DNA of 64,000 nt from Telluribacter roseus (GCF_017355915.2 NZ_JAFEUV020000003.1:256858-320857), one strand, 5' to 3'. Counted from the first letter of the stretch, positions 34,711-43,832 are shown. Made by a program: numbers and translations. The notes: generated by a model not told the origin, from the letters alone.

Positions 34711-34755
34711 TTGTTGATACAAATGTAATTGATATTTATAATATTGATGTATCAA
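34711..34755 (-). promoter_or_regulatory. marR promoter with two palindromic operator sites
   Basis: On the minus strand the -7 box TACATTTG lies at 34727-34720, about 30 bases before the marR ATG. The palindrome TTGT-TGAT-ACAA (34711-34722) overlaps it, and the palindrome TTGAT-GT-ATCAA (34744-34755) lies just upstream. The two centres are 33 bases apart, close to three helical turns. The outer arms GTTGATAC (34713-34720) and GTATCAAC (34749-34756) are also inverted repeats. Confidence 0.6.
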
Positions 34756-34860
34756 CTAAATATTTTTAAAATAAATTTCTGTAATAACCAGAGTGTAGCT
34801 ATGCTGTGAATAGTTAAAGTATTGATATGTAGATAACTTAATATAAAAATTGCTTTCTCC

Positions 34861-37065
34861 TTAACCCGCTACCTCCTCCGGCCGGACGGGCAGGTGCCGG
34901 ATGCGTTTGCCGCTGGCGCGGTAGATAGCGTTGACAAGGGCCGCTGCTGTAGGGCCCTGCGCGGCTTCGCCGGCACCAAGGGGCTCGTCGTGGGGGCGGG
35001 GGATTAGGGTTATCTCTACGGTAGGTACGTCGCTGTACCGGAAGATGGGGTAGGAGGTCCAGTCGCGGCTGCTGACGTGCTGCTGGTTAAAGAGTACCTC
35101 TTCTTTGAGCGTCCAGCTCGCCGCCTGCACCATACCGCCCTCCGTCTGGTTGATGATGCCGTCGGGGTTAATAACTTCGCCCGCGTCGATGACGGCCCAC
35201 ATCCTCTCTACCTGTACCTGACCGCTGGCCTTGTCCACGGCTACCTGAGCGGCTACGGCGCAGTAGGTAGCGGTGTTCTTATAGCGGGAGAACGCTACCC
35301 CTATTCCTTCGTTAGGTCCGGTTTTGACAGATCGTACTATTTCTTTCAGTTTCTGCATCACGGCTACGGCCCGCTCGTCGGTAGAGTGCATGATGCGGAA
35401 GTCCAGCGGGTCTTTCTTCGCCTTTACCGACAGCTCATCCATGAATGACTCGATAGCGAATACATTGCCATAGGCCCCCAGGCTCCGCAGCGCCGACACC
35501 CGCAGCGGCCCCTCGAAGGTATGGACGTCTATCTTGTAGTTGGGAATGGCGTAGTAGGGCTCGGAGTTGCGGAAGGCACCTCCGGCGTAGCCCGAGCCGG
35601 GCGGGTTGAAAGGCTTCGCCAGGTACCGCGCCGCCAGCAGATTACCCGGATTACCACCGGGGCGGGAACTGTGCGAGTCGGACCAGAGGGCGTAGCGCCA
35701 GTGGGTGATCCGGCCCGCGTCGTCCAGGCGTGCTTCGGCTTCCAGGCGCATGGCGCTGCCGTAGGGCTCCCAGGCGTGCTCGTCCTCCCGCATCCACTGC
35801 ATCCTGACGGGCTTGCCGGGGTAGGCCACGGCGACCAGCGCCGCATCGGCGGCTACATCATCGGCCCCGTTGTGGCCGTAGCAACCCGATCCGGGTACGC
35901 CCTTGAGGTGTACCTTGTCCGGGTCCATGTTGAGCATTTTGGCAATGGCGTCGCGCAGCGGGTACACACCCTGCGTGTGGGTCCATACGTGCAGGGTATC
36001 CCCCTCGTACAGCGCCACGGCGCAGGAGGGGCCAATGGAGCCGTGCATCTGGTACGGCTTGAAGTAGCTGGCCCGCAGCGTGCGGCCGTCCGGCTGGTCC
36101 AGCGGGCTAACAGTACCCTGGCTCTTGACGTTCTGGCTCCGGGTGGGGAGCGTTTTGATATAGGCTTCCAGGTCCTGCCCCGTGGGGAGTGGCTCGGTAC
36201 GCGACCAGCGGGCGTGCTCGCGTGCCTGTTGCTGAGCCTGTACCGCCTGGTACTCCTGCTCCGTGACTACTGCCACAAAGCTTCCGTTGACCACCGTCTT
36301 CAGCAGACCGGGTACTTTAAAGGTACTCTGATCAAAGCTTTCCAGCCGGGCGCGGTAAGCAGGGGGCCGCACTACCCGCGCGTGTACCATGCCCGGCAGC
36401 CGGAGGTCGTGTACGTACACCGATTCACCCCGTACCATCTGCTCTATGTCGGTGCGGTGGATGGGCTTGCCCACGTAGCGGTACTCATTTTTGGGTTTCA
36501 GCTTTACCGAGGGCTTTACTTCTTCTTCCAGCTGTTTTCCATTCAGGAGCTCAGCAAAAGTCAGTACCTGACCGGTACCTCTCCGGCTGATCTTTCCCTG
36601 AGTTATCTGTAATTGCTCCGGCTGGGTACTCCAGTGTCGGTCGGCCAGTTCCAGCAGGCGCTGGCGGGCGGCGGCCGCCGCGTGGCGTACGGCCATGGCG
36701 CTGTGCTCGATGGAGCCGCTACCGGCGGTGTAGCCTTCATTAGGCGTGCGGCCGGTTTCGGCCAGGTGTACTTCTACCTGCCCCAGGTCCAGATCCAGCT
36801 CCTCGGCCGCTACCTGCGCGATAGCCGTCCGGATGCCCTGTCCCAGCTCCATCTTACCCGTCAATACCCGGACACGACCATCGGCCAGTACTTCCAGCCA
36901 GGCATTGATCCGGTCTTCCAGAGCCAGACTACCGGGTAGGGCCGGGGTAGAGGGAGTAGCTTCCGCCCAGCGGGTACCCGTCAGCGAGAAGCCGATGGTG
37001 AGGCAGCCGAGGCTGTTGATGAACTTCCGGCGCGACTGTTGCGGATTATAAGCTGATTCTTTCAT
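34861..37065 (-). CDS. Molybdopterin-binding subunit of a xanthine dehydrogenase/aldehyde oxidase-family enzyme (IorB-like)
   Basis: The 734-residue product begins with a twin-arginine signal (SRRKFINSLG, residues 11-20), which indicates export of a folded, cofactor-loaded enzyme. Aldehyde-oxidase domain motifs follow: GKMELGQGIRTAIAQVAAEELD, GCYGHNGADDVAADAA, GGAFRN, and the active-site Glu in GAGEAAQGP near residue 700. Together with the 2Fe-2S subunit 24 bases upstream it forms a two-subunit hydroxylase of the isoquinoline oxidoreductase/aldehyde dehydrogenase type, which lacks a FAD subunit and passes electrons to a cytochrome. The substrate is unknown. Confidence 0.9.
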   Translation of the reverse strand: MKESAYNPQQSRRKFINSLGCLTIGFSLTGTRWAEATPSTPALPGSLALEDRINAWLEVLADGRVRVLTGKMELGQGIRTAIAQVAAEELDLDLGQVEVHLAETGRTPNEGYTAGSGSIEHSAMAVRHAAAAARQRLLELADRHWSTQPEQLQITQGKISRRGTGQVLTFAELLNGKQLEEEVKPSVKLKPKNEYRYVGKPIHRTDIEQMVRGESVYVHDLRLPGMVHARVVRPPAYRARLESFDQSTFKVPGLLKTVVNGSFVAVVTEQEYQAVQAQQQAREHARWSRTEPLPTGQDLEAYIKTLPTRSQNVKSQGTVSPLDQPDGRTLRASYFKPYQMHGSIGPSCAVALYEGDTLHVWTHTQGVYPLRDAIAKMLNMDPDKVHLKGVPGSGCYGHNGADDVAADAALVAVAYPGKPVRMQWMREDEHAWEPYGSAMRLEAEARLDDAGRITHWRYALWSDSHSSRPGGNPGNLLAARYLAKPFNPPGSGYAGGAFRNSEPYYAIPNYKIDVHTFEGPLRVSALRSLGAYGNVFAIESFMDELSVKAKKDPLDFRIMHSTDERAVAVMQKLKEIVRSVKTGPNEGIGVAFSRYKNTATYCAVAAQVAVDKASGQVQVERMWAVIDAGEVINPDGIINQTEGGMVQAASWTLKEEVLFNQQHVSSRDWTSYPIFRYSDVPTVEITLIPRPHDEPLGAGEAAQGPTAAALVNAIYRASGKRIRHLPVRPEEVAG

Positions 37066-37089
37066 AGCAGGTGGAGTGGGGGGACAGGC

Positions 37090-37557
37090 TTAGGATTCCT
37101 TCGCGGCTCTTCGGATGGCTTTCATGATGCGCGTCTGGGTACCGCAGCGGCAGAGGTTACGCTCCATACCCGCCCGTATGGCCGCATCGTCGGGTTGCTT
37201 GTTGGCTTCCAGCAGGGCTACAGCGGCCATGACCATACCGTTGAGGCAGTAGCCGCATTGCGCAGCCTGCTCCTCCACAAAGGCCCGCTGTACCGGATGC
37301 AACGTACCGTCGGGGCGGGTGAGGCCCTCGAGGGTGGTAATCTTCCGGCCTTCCATGGACTCGACGGGTATCTTACAACTGGGCATAGCCACACCGTCCA
37401 GCAGTACCATGCAGGCCCCGCATACCTCATGTCCGCAGCCGTACTTGGGGCCGTTCAGCTCCAGCTGGTTGCGCAGTACGTACAGCAGGGGTGTAACTGG
37501 GTCTATCCGCACGGTATGCTGCTTTCCGTTGACGTGTAGCGTGAGGTCTTTTTCCAT
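37090..37557 (-). CDS. 2Fe-2S subunit of the molybdenum hydroxylase (IorA-like)
   Basis: The 155-residue protein contains both cluster sites of the family: the plant-ferredoxin-type site Cys41, Cys46, Cys49 and Cys61 (CGHEVCGACM) and the second site Cys101, Cys104, Cys136 and Cys138 (CGYCLNGM, CRCG). No signal peptide is present, as usual, because it is exported bound to its Tat-borne partner. It is the first gene of the operon; the large-subunit gene starts 24 bases later. Confidence 0.95.
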   Translation of the reverse strand: MEKDLTLHVNGKQHTVRIDPVTPLLYVLRNQLELNGPKYGCGHEVCGACMVLLDGVAMPSCKIPVESMEGRKITTLEGLTRPDGTLHPVQRAFVEEQAAQCGYCLNGMVMAAVALLEANKQPDDAAIRAGMERNLCRCGTQTRIMKAIRRAAKES

Positions 37558-37806
37558 GGGCGGGGGATTTAGGAAGTACTATACAGATAACAACCTGTGC
37601 CTCTGTTTATTGTTGAAAAGCCAGCGTGAGCGTGGATTTACCTCCTGTTTAGCCCCATCCTGACCGTACAATAAATGTTTACCATGCTTTTAGGTAGTAG
37701 TTAGTGAAATGCAACTAGGGTTGGATTAAAAGCGATAATTTGCCTCCGCGGAGATAGCCTAAAATCCGATACAGACAGAGTAGGCATAGCTATACCCCCT
37801 TATCCA

Positions 37807-38289
37807 ATGCTATTTAAAAGAAAGCCCCTTCTGCTGAGAAAACAACTCCGACCCCTCTTCCTATTTCTAATCACCACTGGTACCAGCCTTACTCACTGGG
37901 CCTGCGATCCCTGTTCAATGAATAGCGGGGGAATTTTTTATCAGAGCTCAGAGGGTACCTGGCAACTGGTACGTGTGGAGTCACCAACCAGAATACAGAC
38001 ACAGTTTCCAGAACCGCAGACGCTGATGATTGCTCTTGAAGCAGATCGTAGAGGTAACTCTGTGACCCGTGAAACGCTCCGCAGCGATACCACTACCGTA
38101 GAAAGGCTGGAATGGGATGTGTTGGATGCGAATTGTCGTAAGCAAAGCTTCGTTGTTATCTATGATAACCAGCTACGACGGAAGTACTGGTTGAGCAAGG
38201 GGTCGCAGACGCTACGGGCAACGGGTTACGTAGACGAGTTAGGTGGTAAGGCCGATACGCTCATGTACTTCTATGAGCGGGTACCGTGA
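37807..38289 (+). CDS. Hypothetical secreted protein, probable lipoprotein
   Basis: The 160-residue product has a long basic N-terminus, a hydrophobic segment (LFLFLITTGTSLTHWAC) and a possible lipidation Cys at residue 33, followed by Cys36. The mature part has strands (EGTWQLVRVESP, LTMIALEADRRG, FVVIYDNQLRRKYWL) and Trp at the lipocalin-like start position. The family is not recognised. It precedes another lipoprotein gene on the same strand by 171 bases. Confidence 0.55.
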   Translation: MLFKRKPLLLRKQLRPLFLFLITTGTSLTHWACDPCSMNSGGIFYQSSEGTWQLVRVESPTRIQTQFPEPQTLMIALEADRRGNSVTRETLRSDTTTVERLEWDVLDANCRKQSFVVIYDNQLRRKYWLSKGSQTLRATGYVDELGGKADTLMYFYERVP

Positions 38290-38460
38290 AGGGGGGAGGA
38301 GATAATATTTGTGTGACTAACCGCTGATTAAAACGTCAGCCATGGGGCAAAACCATGACGATTGGAAATGGTTACTACAAGGAGTCGTCCAGAGCAGTAA
38401 GGCAGAAGTATCAGCTAGTAGGCAAACGGTCGATCGAATAGCTATTTTAAAAAGTCTGCG

Positions 38461-39255
38461 ATGCGACTCCATCCACTCCTTGTATTGATCGGCATCAATG
38501 CTTTGTTAAGCGGTTGTTCCCGTGTTAACACAGGTTCTGAAATCATGGAGCTTGACAGGATCTACCGGGTGCGAGCCGGACAAACCCTGTATGTCAGCAA
38601 TAGCGAGGGCCAGGTGACGGCCAAACGCCTGAATCGGGCTGCTGATGCCGCACTCTACCAGCGGGAGGATACCCTATACGCGGCTTTTGTTCCTCAAACA
38701 TTACCACCTGCCGACGCTGATCCGCATACACTCGACCAGGCTGATTCGGCACTGGTCATGTTTGTAAGCTATAATCTTAAGCAGCAGAATGCCGAGGAGA
38801 TCAGTCCCTGGTTTTACTATCAGATGACCTCCTTTGATATTGACCTGTTTACTACTCCCTTCAAGTACCGGTTTAGTACAGCCGGAATGCCGGGATCTCT
38901 TTCAACTAGTGCAAATATCGGGGTATATACGGGTATACGCTATGACCTGGGCCGCTACCGCAACCTCTACTTCAGAGGACAGCAACGGTCAGACATGGAG
39001 TCGTTCAGCTTTGGGATGGGTACTATAGCCAGCATCAGCTCGGTACCTATTAATGAATATACTACCTCGGGCCTTGTACCCTACGAATACGACGCCCTGG
39101 GCCTTAACTATGGATTGGCTGGTATTGTAGGCTATAAAAACGTAACAACCGGCCTCGCCCTAGGCTTTGAGAATCTGGCGGATCGTAACAACAAACATTG
39201 GATATACCGGCAAAAGCCCTGGTTAGGTATTTTCGTAGGTATCAATATCAATTAA
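38461..39255 (+). CDS. Hypothetical lipoprotein with beta-rich domain
   Basis: The 264-residue product has a clear lipoprotein signal (MRLHPLLVLIGINALLSGC, Cys19). The mature region starts with short strands (IYRVRAGQTLYVSN, GQVTAKRLN) and from about residue 105 alternates Gly/aromatic strands (FTTPFKYRFSTAG, GLNYGLAGIVGYKNVTTGLALGFENL, WLGIFVGINI) reminiscent of small barrel proteins. No family is recognised. Transcribed separately from the convergent DinB gene. Confidence 0.6.
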   Translation: MRLHPLLVLIGINALLSGCSRVNTGSEIMELDRIYRVRAGQTLYVSNSEGQVTAKRLNRAADAALYQREDTLYAAFVPQTLPPADADPHTLDQADSALVMFVSYNLKQQNAEEISPWFYYQMTSFDIDLFTTPFKYRFSTAGMPGSLSTSANIGVYTGIRYDLGRYRNLYFRGQQRSDMESFSFGMGTIASISSVPINEYTTSGLVPYEYDALGLNYGLAGIVGYKNVTTGLALGFENLADRNNKHWIYRQKPWLGIFVGININ

Positions 39256-39311
39256 GTGGGGGATGCTAAACAGCCCATCTGACTACGTGTACTGATAGTG
39301 AATAAGACCAA

Positions 39312-39758
39312 CTACCCCGCCAACGCCTGCCGGATCTGCTCCAGGTGGTGGGCATTGTGCCAGGCTATCTTCTCGAACTCATCTTTCAGGGTACGCAGGC
39401 CCGTTTCGCTGTGGACGAAGGTCTTACTGGCGGAGGTGTCGTAATGGTACTTAGCCAGGTGGATGACGCCCTCCCGTACTGAGGCGTAGATGCTTTTGTT
39501 GACCGCCAGCGGAAAGGTAGCGTAGTCCAGGTGCTGGCTCCACCTGTCCTGATCAAAGGCCCAGACTACCGGCTTCGGCTCCGCAATCACGCGCCGGACC
39601 CGCTCGTAAAGCACCGTTTCGGCATCGGCCAGGTGGTTGAGGAGCTGCCGGACGTTCCACTTACCGGGGGCGTAGGATCTGACAAGGTCCTCCTCGGGCA
39701 GGTCAAAAAGGGGCAATGTCTGCTGGCGGGTAGCTTCCAGTTGTTCGAGCAGAGGCAT
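39312..39758 (-). CDS. DinB-superfamily protein
   Basis: From ATG 39758 (148 residues; the longer frame to 39803 adds only an unlikely N-terminus) this is a four-helix DinB/YfiT-type protein. The metal-site histidines are visible: LNHLADAE in helix 2 and WHNAHHLEQI in the last helix. DinB-fold proteins are metal-dependent thiol-using enzymes (for example bacillithiol transferases) or of unknown function. No partner gene is evident. Confidence 0.8.
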   Translation of the reverse strand: MPLLEQLEATRQQTLPLFDLPEEDLVRSYAPGKWNVRQLLNHLADAETVLYERVRRVIAEPKPVVWAFDQDRWSQHLDYATFPLAVNKSIYASVREGVIHLAKYHYDTSASKTFVHSETGLRTLKDEFEKIAWHNAHHLEQIRQALAG

Positions 39759-40034
39759 AGTTGTGGTAGGTTTGAGATGGCAGGCAATTCCATAAATATA
39801 CATAAAATTGTGTCGAAATGGCTGTTCCCACTTTGGTGACTTGTAGAGATAAAGTACCAGGCGGCTAATGTAATATGTGGTGTAACTACTTGTTGTACAA
39901 CGGTATATAAGTAGCCGGTAGGGGTGGTGTAATGTAAAATTTATGTTCTGGCATTAAACTTTTATATAAGGGTTATGTCCAACTGATGAATTACCTGAAA
40001 AGGACATTCTGGTACTTAACCAAACTTTTAGAAC

Positions 40035-40799
40035 ATGAAACGAATCGCAAGCATATTCATACTGGTAGGTGGGTTGTTGACCATGCCCGAGACCTACGCG
40101 CAGAACGGTGCCGCCCACGCCGCACAGGCCGGAGTTGATGCCATTACTTCCTTTACTCTGACTAATGCCCAGGTGGCGCAGTACTCACGGCAGGCGGTCC
40201 AGCAGATGGACGCCCAGAATCCGGTAGCCGGTCCCAACGATCCTTATACCAAGCGACTGAACCGTATAGTAGGCCGTCACCGTACCGTAAGTGGTATACC
40301 CATCAACTATAAAGTATATCTGGTGCCCGAAGTGAACGCCTTTGCCACCGCCGATGGTAGTGTGCGGGTATTCAAAGGACTAATGGACATTATGACTGAC
40401 CAGGAGATTCTGGCGATCATTGGCCACGAGATTGGCCACGTAGTCAACAAAGACTCTCATGACGCCATGAAGAGCGCACTTCGTCGCTCGGCAGTACGCC
40501 ACGCGGTGGCTTCGCAGGGAGGTACTTTGGGTGAGTTATCAAGATCGCAGATCGGTGGAGTAGCTGATTACATGCTCGGAGCATCATTCAGCCGTAAACA
40601 GGAAACCGAGGCGGATGATTACAGCTATGAGTTCCTGAAGAAAAACGGGTATAGTGTACTGCCCCTGGCTACCTCTTTCGAGAAGCTTTCCAAGGCCGGG
40701 GGAGGAAAAGGAGTGCCCCAGTTCCTCTCTACCCACCCCGACAGCAAGACCCGCGCCGCCCGTATCCGGGATCGCGCCCGCAAAGAGGGAAGAAGGTAA
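40035..40799 (+). CDS. Secreted M48-family metallopeptidase
   Basis: The 254-residue product has a signal peptide (to ETYAQ) and an M48 domain with zinc ligands His131 and His135 and catalytic Glu132 in HEIGH, plus the downstream ETEAD site (190-194) as third ligand. The C-terminal part contains the typical LSTHPDSKTRAARI motif. It resembles YcaL/LoiP-type periplasmic peptidases without transmembrane helices. Such proteins degrade misfolded outer-membrane proteins. It stands alone and ends in a strong terminator. Confidence 0.9.
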   Translation: MKRIASIFILVGGLLTMPETYAQNGAAHAAQAGVDAITSFTLTNAQVAQYSRQAVQQMDAQNPVAGPNDPYTKRLNRIVGRHRTVSGIPINYKVYLVPEVNAFATADGSVRVFKGLMDIMTDQEILAIIGHEIGHVVNKDSHDAMKSALRRSAVRHAVASQGGTLGELSRSQIGGVADYMLGASFSRKQETEADDYSYEFLKKNGYSVLPLATSFEKLSKAGGGKGVPQFLSTHPDSKTRAARIRDRARKEGRR

Positions 40800-40851
40800 G
40801 TAGTTGTTAGGTATTAGTAGTTAGGTTTTAGCTATTAGTTTATTCATAAAG

Positions 40852-40890
40852 AAGCCGGTACTACCCAGGCAGGTAGTACCGGCTTTTTGT
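40852..40890. terminator. Terminator after the M48 gene
   Basis: AAGCCGGTACTACC (40852-40865), loop CAGGCA, GGTAGTACCGGCTT (40872-40885), then TTTG. Lies between convergent genes. Confidence 0.9.
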
Positions 40891-40922
40891 CATTTAGAAC
40901 CGATAATTTTATATAAAAGGTC

Positions 40923-41594
40923 TTAAAATGATACTCCGGTCACTACCTGCAGCGTACTCGTCTGTACTTCTTTGAAAGGGGAGTGGCTTGTGCCGGAGTT
41001 ATCCAGGCGGTAACTGCTAACGCTCTGATTGACCCGAACCGTGATGGGGATGCGTACCGAGCCCAACGGGAGTTCGGCACCGACGCCAGCCAGCAGTGCT
41101 ACGCTGCCCCGGGGGGAAGCAGACACAAGATCCGTTTCGTAGGGAAGGTTACGGCAGGGTGTTGCAAAGGGACAGATAATTGTATAGCCTTTGTACTGAT
41201 GTTTTATTGCGACTCTGTACCCGGCACCCACTTCTACAAAGGGGCGAAAGCGGGAGTGGCTGGATAGCTGAAAGCGAAGCAGGATAGGTAGGTTGATGGA
41301 CTGATGGATCAGTTCGTTACTCAACTCTCCGCTACGATTGTGGTAGTGGGCCTTCTCCCAATGGGGCTGGAAGTGCAGGGATAGTCTGGGCGCGTTTTTG
41401 AAAAGCGGGTAGTTGAGGTCTACACCAACCAGTCCTCCGCCTACACCGCGCCAGGGCGCCTCAGATTGGTAGGTACCCAGGAGGCTTTTCCCTACTACTA
41501 CGCCTACTTTTACATCACGTTCCTGGGGAGTTTGAGAAAATGCCGGATAGCCAGCCAGCGCCGCCATCCATACGAAAAGCAGAATTTTGTTCAT
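40923..41594 (-). CDS. Outer-membrane beta-barrel (porin-like) protein
   Basis: The 223-residue product has a signal peptide (MNKILLFVWMAALAGYPAFSQ) and repeats amphipathic strands (VKVGVVVGKSLLG, RLSLHFQPHWEKA, RFRPFVEVGAGYRV, SVALLAGVGAELPLG, STLQVVTGVSF), ending in Phe. That pattern is the PorT/OmpW-like outer-membrane barrel with beta-barrel domain of about eight strands. Two Cys in an external loop (CPFATPC) may form a disulphide. No substrate can be named. Confidence 0.75.
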   Translation of the reverse strand: MNKILLFVWMAALAGYPAFSQTPQERDVKVGVVVGKSLLGTYQSEAPWRGVGGGLVGVDLNYPLFKNAPRLSLHFQPHWEKAHYHNRSGELSNELIHQSINLPILLRFQLSSHSRFRPFVEVGAGYRVAIKHQYKGYTIICPFATPCRNLPYETDLVSASPRGSVALLAGVGAELPLGSVRIPITVRVNQSVSSYRLDNSGTSHSPFKEVQTSTLQVVTGVSF

Positions 41595-41646
41595 AGAGTG
41601 GGTTTTGTGTGAGGTGGGGGATCAAACGTAGCAGGTACTTTACCAG

Positions 41647-41683
41647 AAGGCCTGTTCCACTCCTTGAGGGTAGAACAGGCCTT
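41647..41683 (-). terminator. Terminator of galU
   Basis: AAGGCCTGTTC (41647-41657) pairs with GAACAGGCCTT (41673-41683), 25 bases beyond the galU stop. There is no long T-run, so termination may be partial. Confidence 0.55.
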
Positions 41684-41707
41684 TGCGATATCTTATGATT
41701 GTTCTTT

Positions 41708-42580
41708 CTACACTTCCTGCGCAGCCAGCAGCTCTTCCAGGAACTTCCGGAACGGCGCGGCAAACTCCTTACGCTTAAGGGCAAACTCAACGGTAGTCTT
41801 CAGGAAGTCGAGCTTGTTGCCAATGTCGTGGCGCTTACCCTCGATCAGGTGCGAGTAGATGTTCTCACGCTTGAGCAACAGGAGCAGCGAGTCGGTAAGC
41901 TGGATCTCGTTGTTCTTGCCCTTGGGCGTCTGCTCGATGGCCTGGAATATCTCGGGCGACAGCACATAACGTCCGGCAATGGCGAGGCTGGAAGGCGCTG
42001 ACTCTACAGCAGGCTTCTCTACCAGTGTATTCAGCTCCATGATGGTGTCGCTCAGAGAGGCTCCGCCTACGATGCCGTAGCGATTGACCTTATCGGCCGG
42101 TACCTGCTCTACGGCTATCACTGATCCACCGTACTGCTCGTAGGTATCCACCAGCTGCTGCGTCACGGGTATCACCGAGTCCATGATGGTATCGCCCAGC
42201 AGTACCGCGAAAGGTTCGTTACCTACGTGGTGGCGGGCGTAGTAGATGGCATCACCGAGGCCATTGGCTTCCTTCTGACGCACGAAATGTACATTGGCCA
42301 TGTCGGCCAGGCGGCGCATTTCGTTGTACCAGGCCTGGTCTTCCTTCTCTTCCAGGCGGGCTTCCAGCTCGAAGTTGCGGTCGAAGTGGTCTTCGATGGC
42401 ACGCTTGCCTTTGCCCGATATAATCAGAATATCTTCAATACCCGAGTCTACCGCTTCCTGCACGACGTACTGAATAGTAGGAATATCTATAATAGGAAGC
42501 ATCTCTTTGGGCATGGACTTCGTCGCGGGCAGAAAGCGGGTACCGAGTCCGGCGGCGGGTATAACGGCTTTGCGAATCAT
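41708..42580 (-). CDS. galU: UTP--glucose-1-phosphate uridylyltransferase (GalU-type)
   Basis: The 290-residue protein has the GalU signature IPAAGLGTRFLPATKSMPKEMLPI at its N-terminus (residues 7-30), VLLGDTIMD for metal binding, EKP in LVEKPAVES and the GRYVLSP segment. It makes UDP-sugar from UTP and sugar-1-phosphate in the cytoplasm. It lies 256 bases downstream of a glucuronokinase-like GHMP kinase gene on the same strand. This raises the possibility that it uses glucuronate-1-phosphate as well as glucose-1-phosphate (inference). The usual product, UDP-glucose, feeds envelope polysaccharide synthesis. Confidence 0.93.
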   Translation of the reverse strand: MIRKAVIPAAGLGTRFLPATKSMPKEMLPIIDIPTIQYVVQEAVDSGIEDILIISGKGKRAIEDHFDRNFELEARLEEKEDQAWYNEMRRLADMANVHFVRQKEANGLGDAIYYARHHVGNEPFAVLLGDTIMDSVIPVTQQLVDTYEQYGGSVIAVEQVPADKVNRYGIVGGASLSDTIMELNTLVEKPAVESAPSSLAIAGRYVLSPEIFQAIEQTPKGKNNEIQLTDSLLLLLKRENIYSHLIEGKRHDIGNKLDFLKTTVEFALKRKEFAAPFRKFLEELLAAQEV

Positions 42581-42836
42581 TTTTTAAGGTGTGTTAGTTA
42601 GTTTGAGGTAATAAAGGAGGAAAGCAGGAAGGGAGAAAAGTAAATGCTTTGTATTTCTCTTCCTTGCATCCGCCGTTTTTTAACTTAATTACTATTTAAG
42701 GTTTCTAGATTGAATTATCCTTTACAAAAGTTTCTATTATCCCTTTTGTCCTTCCAACTTTTCGTTCTTCGGTTTGTGCTATTCACTACTACATTTCCTT
42801 TCGTACCTTTCCTCCTTTCTCACCCTTTCTCCTGCA

Positions 42837-43832
42837 TTAAACTATATACGGCCGGATGACGCGGGCGTTGTATCTCTTCAGCTCCACGAAGAGGCGGTTG
42901 AGCATTTCATCGTCGCGGTAGGTACCTATGATGGTACCCCCCGAGCCGGCAAACTTGGCGGATGCGCCGCAGGCGCGGGCAGCCCGGATGAGCTGCTTAT
43001 TGGTATCTGATACGTTGTAGATCGTGCAGCGCAGGTCGAAGTTCCTGTTCATCAGGTCGTGCAGGTCGTCGGGGCGGCCGTCCAGCAGGGCGGTACGGGC
43101 CTGTTCGGCCAGGTTAGCTATCTGCCCCATGGTCTGTACTACATCGGTGTCGCCCCGGTCGAAGCGCGCCCGAACATCGCTGTGTACCTTACCCGATACC
43201 TTGCTGAGCTGGGTGTTGTAGGCCACGTACAGCTTGGGCAACAGGGCCGGGTCAATACGCTCGTACTCACCGTATCCGCGCTGGGTCAGTAGTTCCTTAT
43301 CGAAGTTCATGTACACGCAGCCCTCGTAGCACTGGATCACCCGGTCCTGCAGACCGGCCGCAATACCCAGCTCCTCCGACTCGCACGACAGCACCAGGCA
43401 GGGGAGTATCTCGAGGGGGATGTCTACCCGATAAAACTGCATCAGCCCCCGGAACAGCGCCACCAGAATAGCACTGGATCCCGACATACCTACCTGGCGG
43501 GGAATGGACGAGCGGTAGCGAACGGTGAAGTTGCGGTTGGGCAGGCGAATGCCCTGCTCTTCGCAGTAGTCGCCAAATCGCTTGATACCCGCTTTGATGA
43601 GTGGAATGCCTCCGTTGTACCCCAGCATGCTGACTGAGTCGCGCAGGTGGTAGATACTCTTGAAGGTACTGCCATCCTGAGGCTCTGGCTCTATGTGGAG
43701 CTCAGGGGACTCATACAGGGAGATGGATGCGCCAAAATTGCGTACTGAAATGGATAGGGTTTTGCCAAAAAAACCATCAGATGGGTTGCCCAACAGACCG
43801 GCCCGGGCGTAGGCTCGCTTCTCTATAATCAA
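42837..43832 (-). CDS. GHMP-family sugar kinase resembling plant glucuronokinase
   Basis: The 331-residue protein starts with the GHMP N-terminal motif (ARAGLLGNPSDGFFGKT), has the ATP-binding loop SIPRQVGMSGSSAI at about 110-123, then EELGIAAGLQDRVIQ and the C-terminal KFAGSGGTIIG motif. From memory this combination (RAYAR-GLLGNPSD, IPRQ-G-SGSSA, AGLQDRV, SGKVHS-VR) matches plant glucuronokinase closely. That enzyme phosphorylates D-glucuronate at C1, so with a UDP-sugar pyrophosphorylase it would make UDP-glucuronate. No ATG fits the N-terminus; the start appears to be TTG 43830-43832. Confidence 0.75.
   Translation of the reverse strand: MIIEKRAYARAGLLGNPSDGFFGKTLSISVRNFGASISLYESPELHIEPEPQDGSTFKSIYHLRDSVSMLGYNGGIPLIKAGIKRFGDYCEEQGIRLPNRNFTVRYRSSIPRQVGMSGSSAILVALFRGLMQFYRVDIPLEILPCLVLSCESEELGIAAGLQDRVIQCYEGCVYMNFDKELLTQRGYGEYERIDPALLPKLYVAYNTQLSKVSGKVHSDVRARFDRGDTDVVQTMGQIANLAEQARTALLDGRPDDLHDLMNRNFDLRCTIYNVSDTNKQLIRAARACGASAKFAGSGGTIIGTYRDDEMLNRLFVELKRYNARVIRPYIV

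Noticed and set aside
35521-36612. 363-codon antisense frame inside the molybdenum hydroxylase gene
   Set aside because: Same GC-driven artefact; no recognisable domain.
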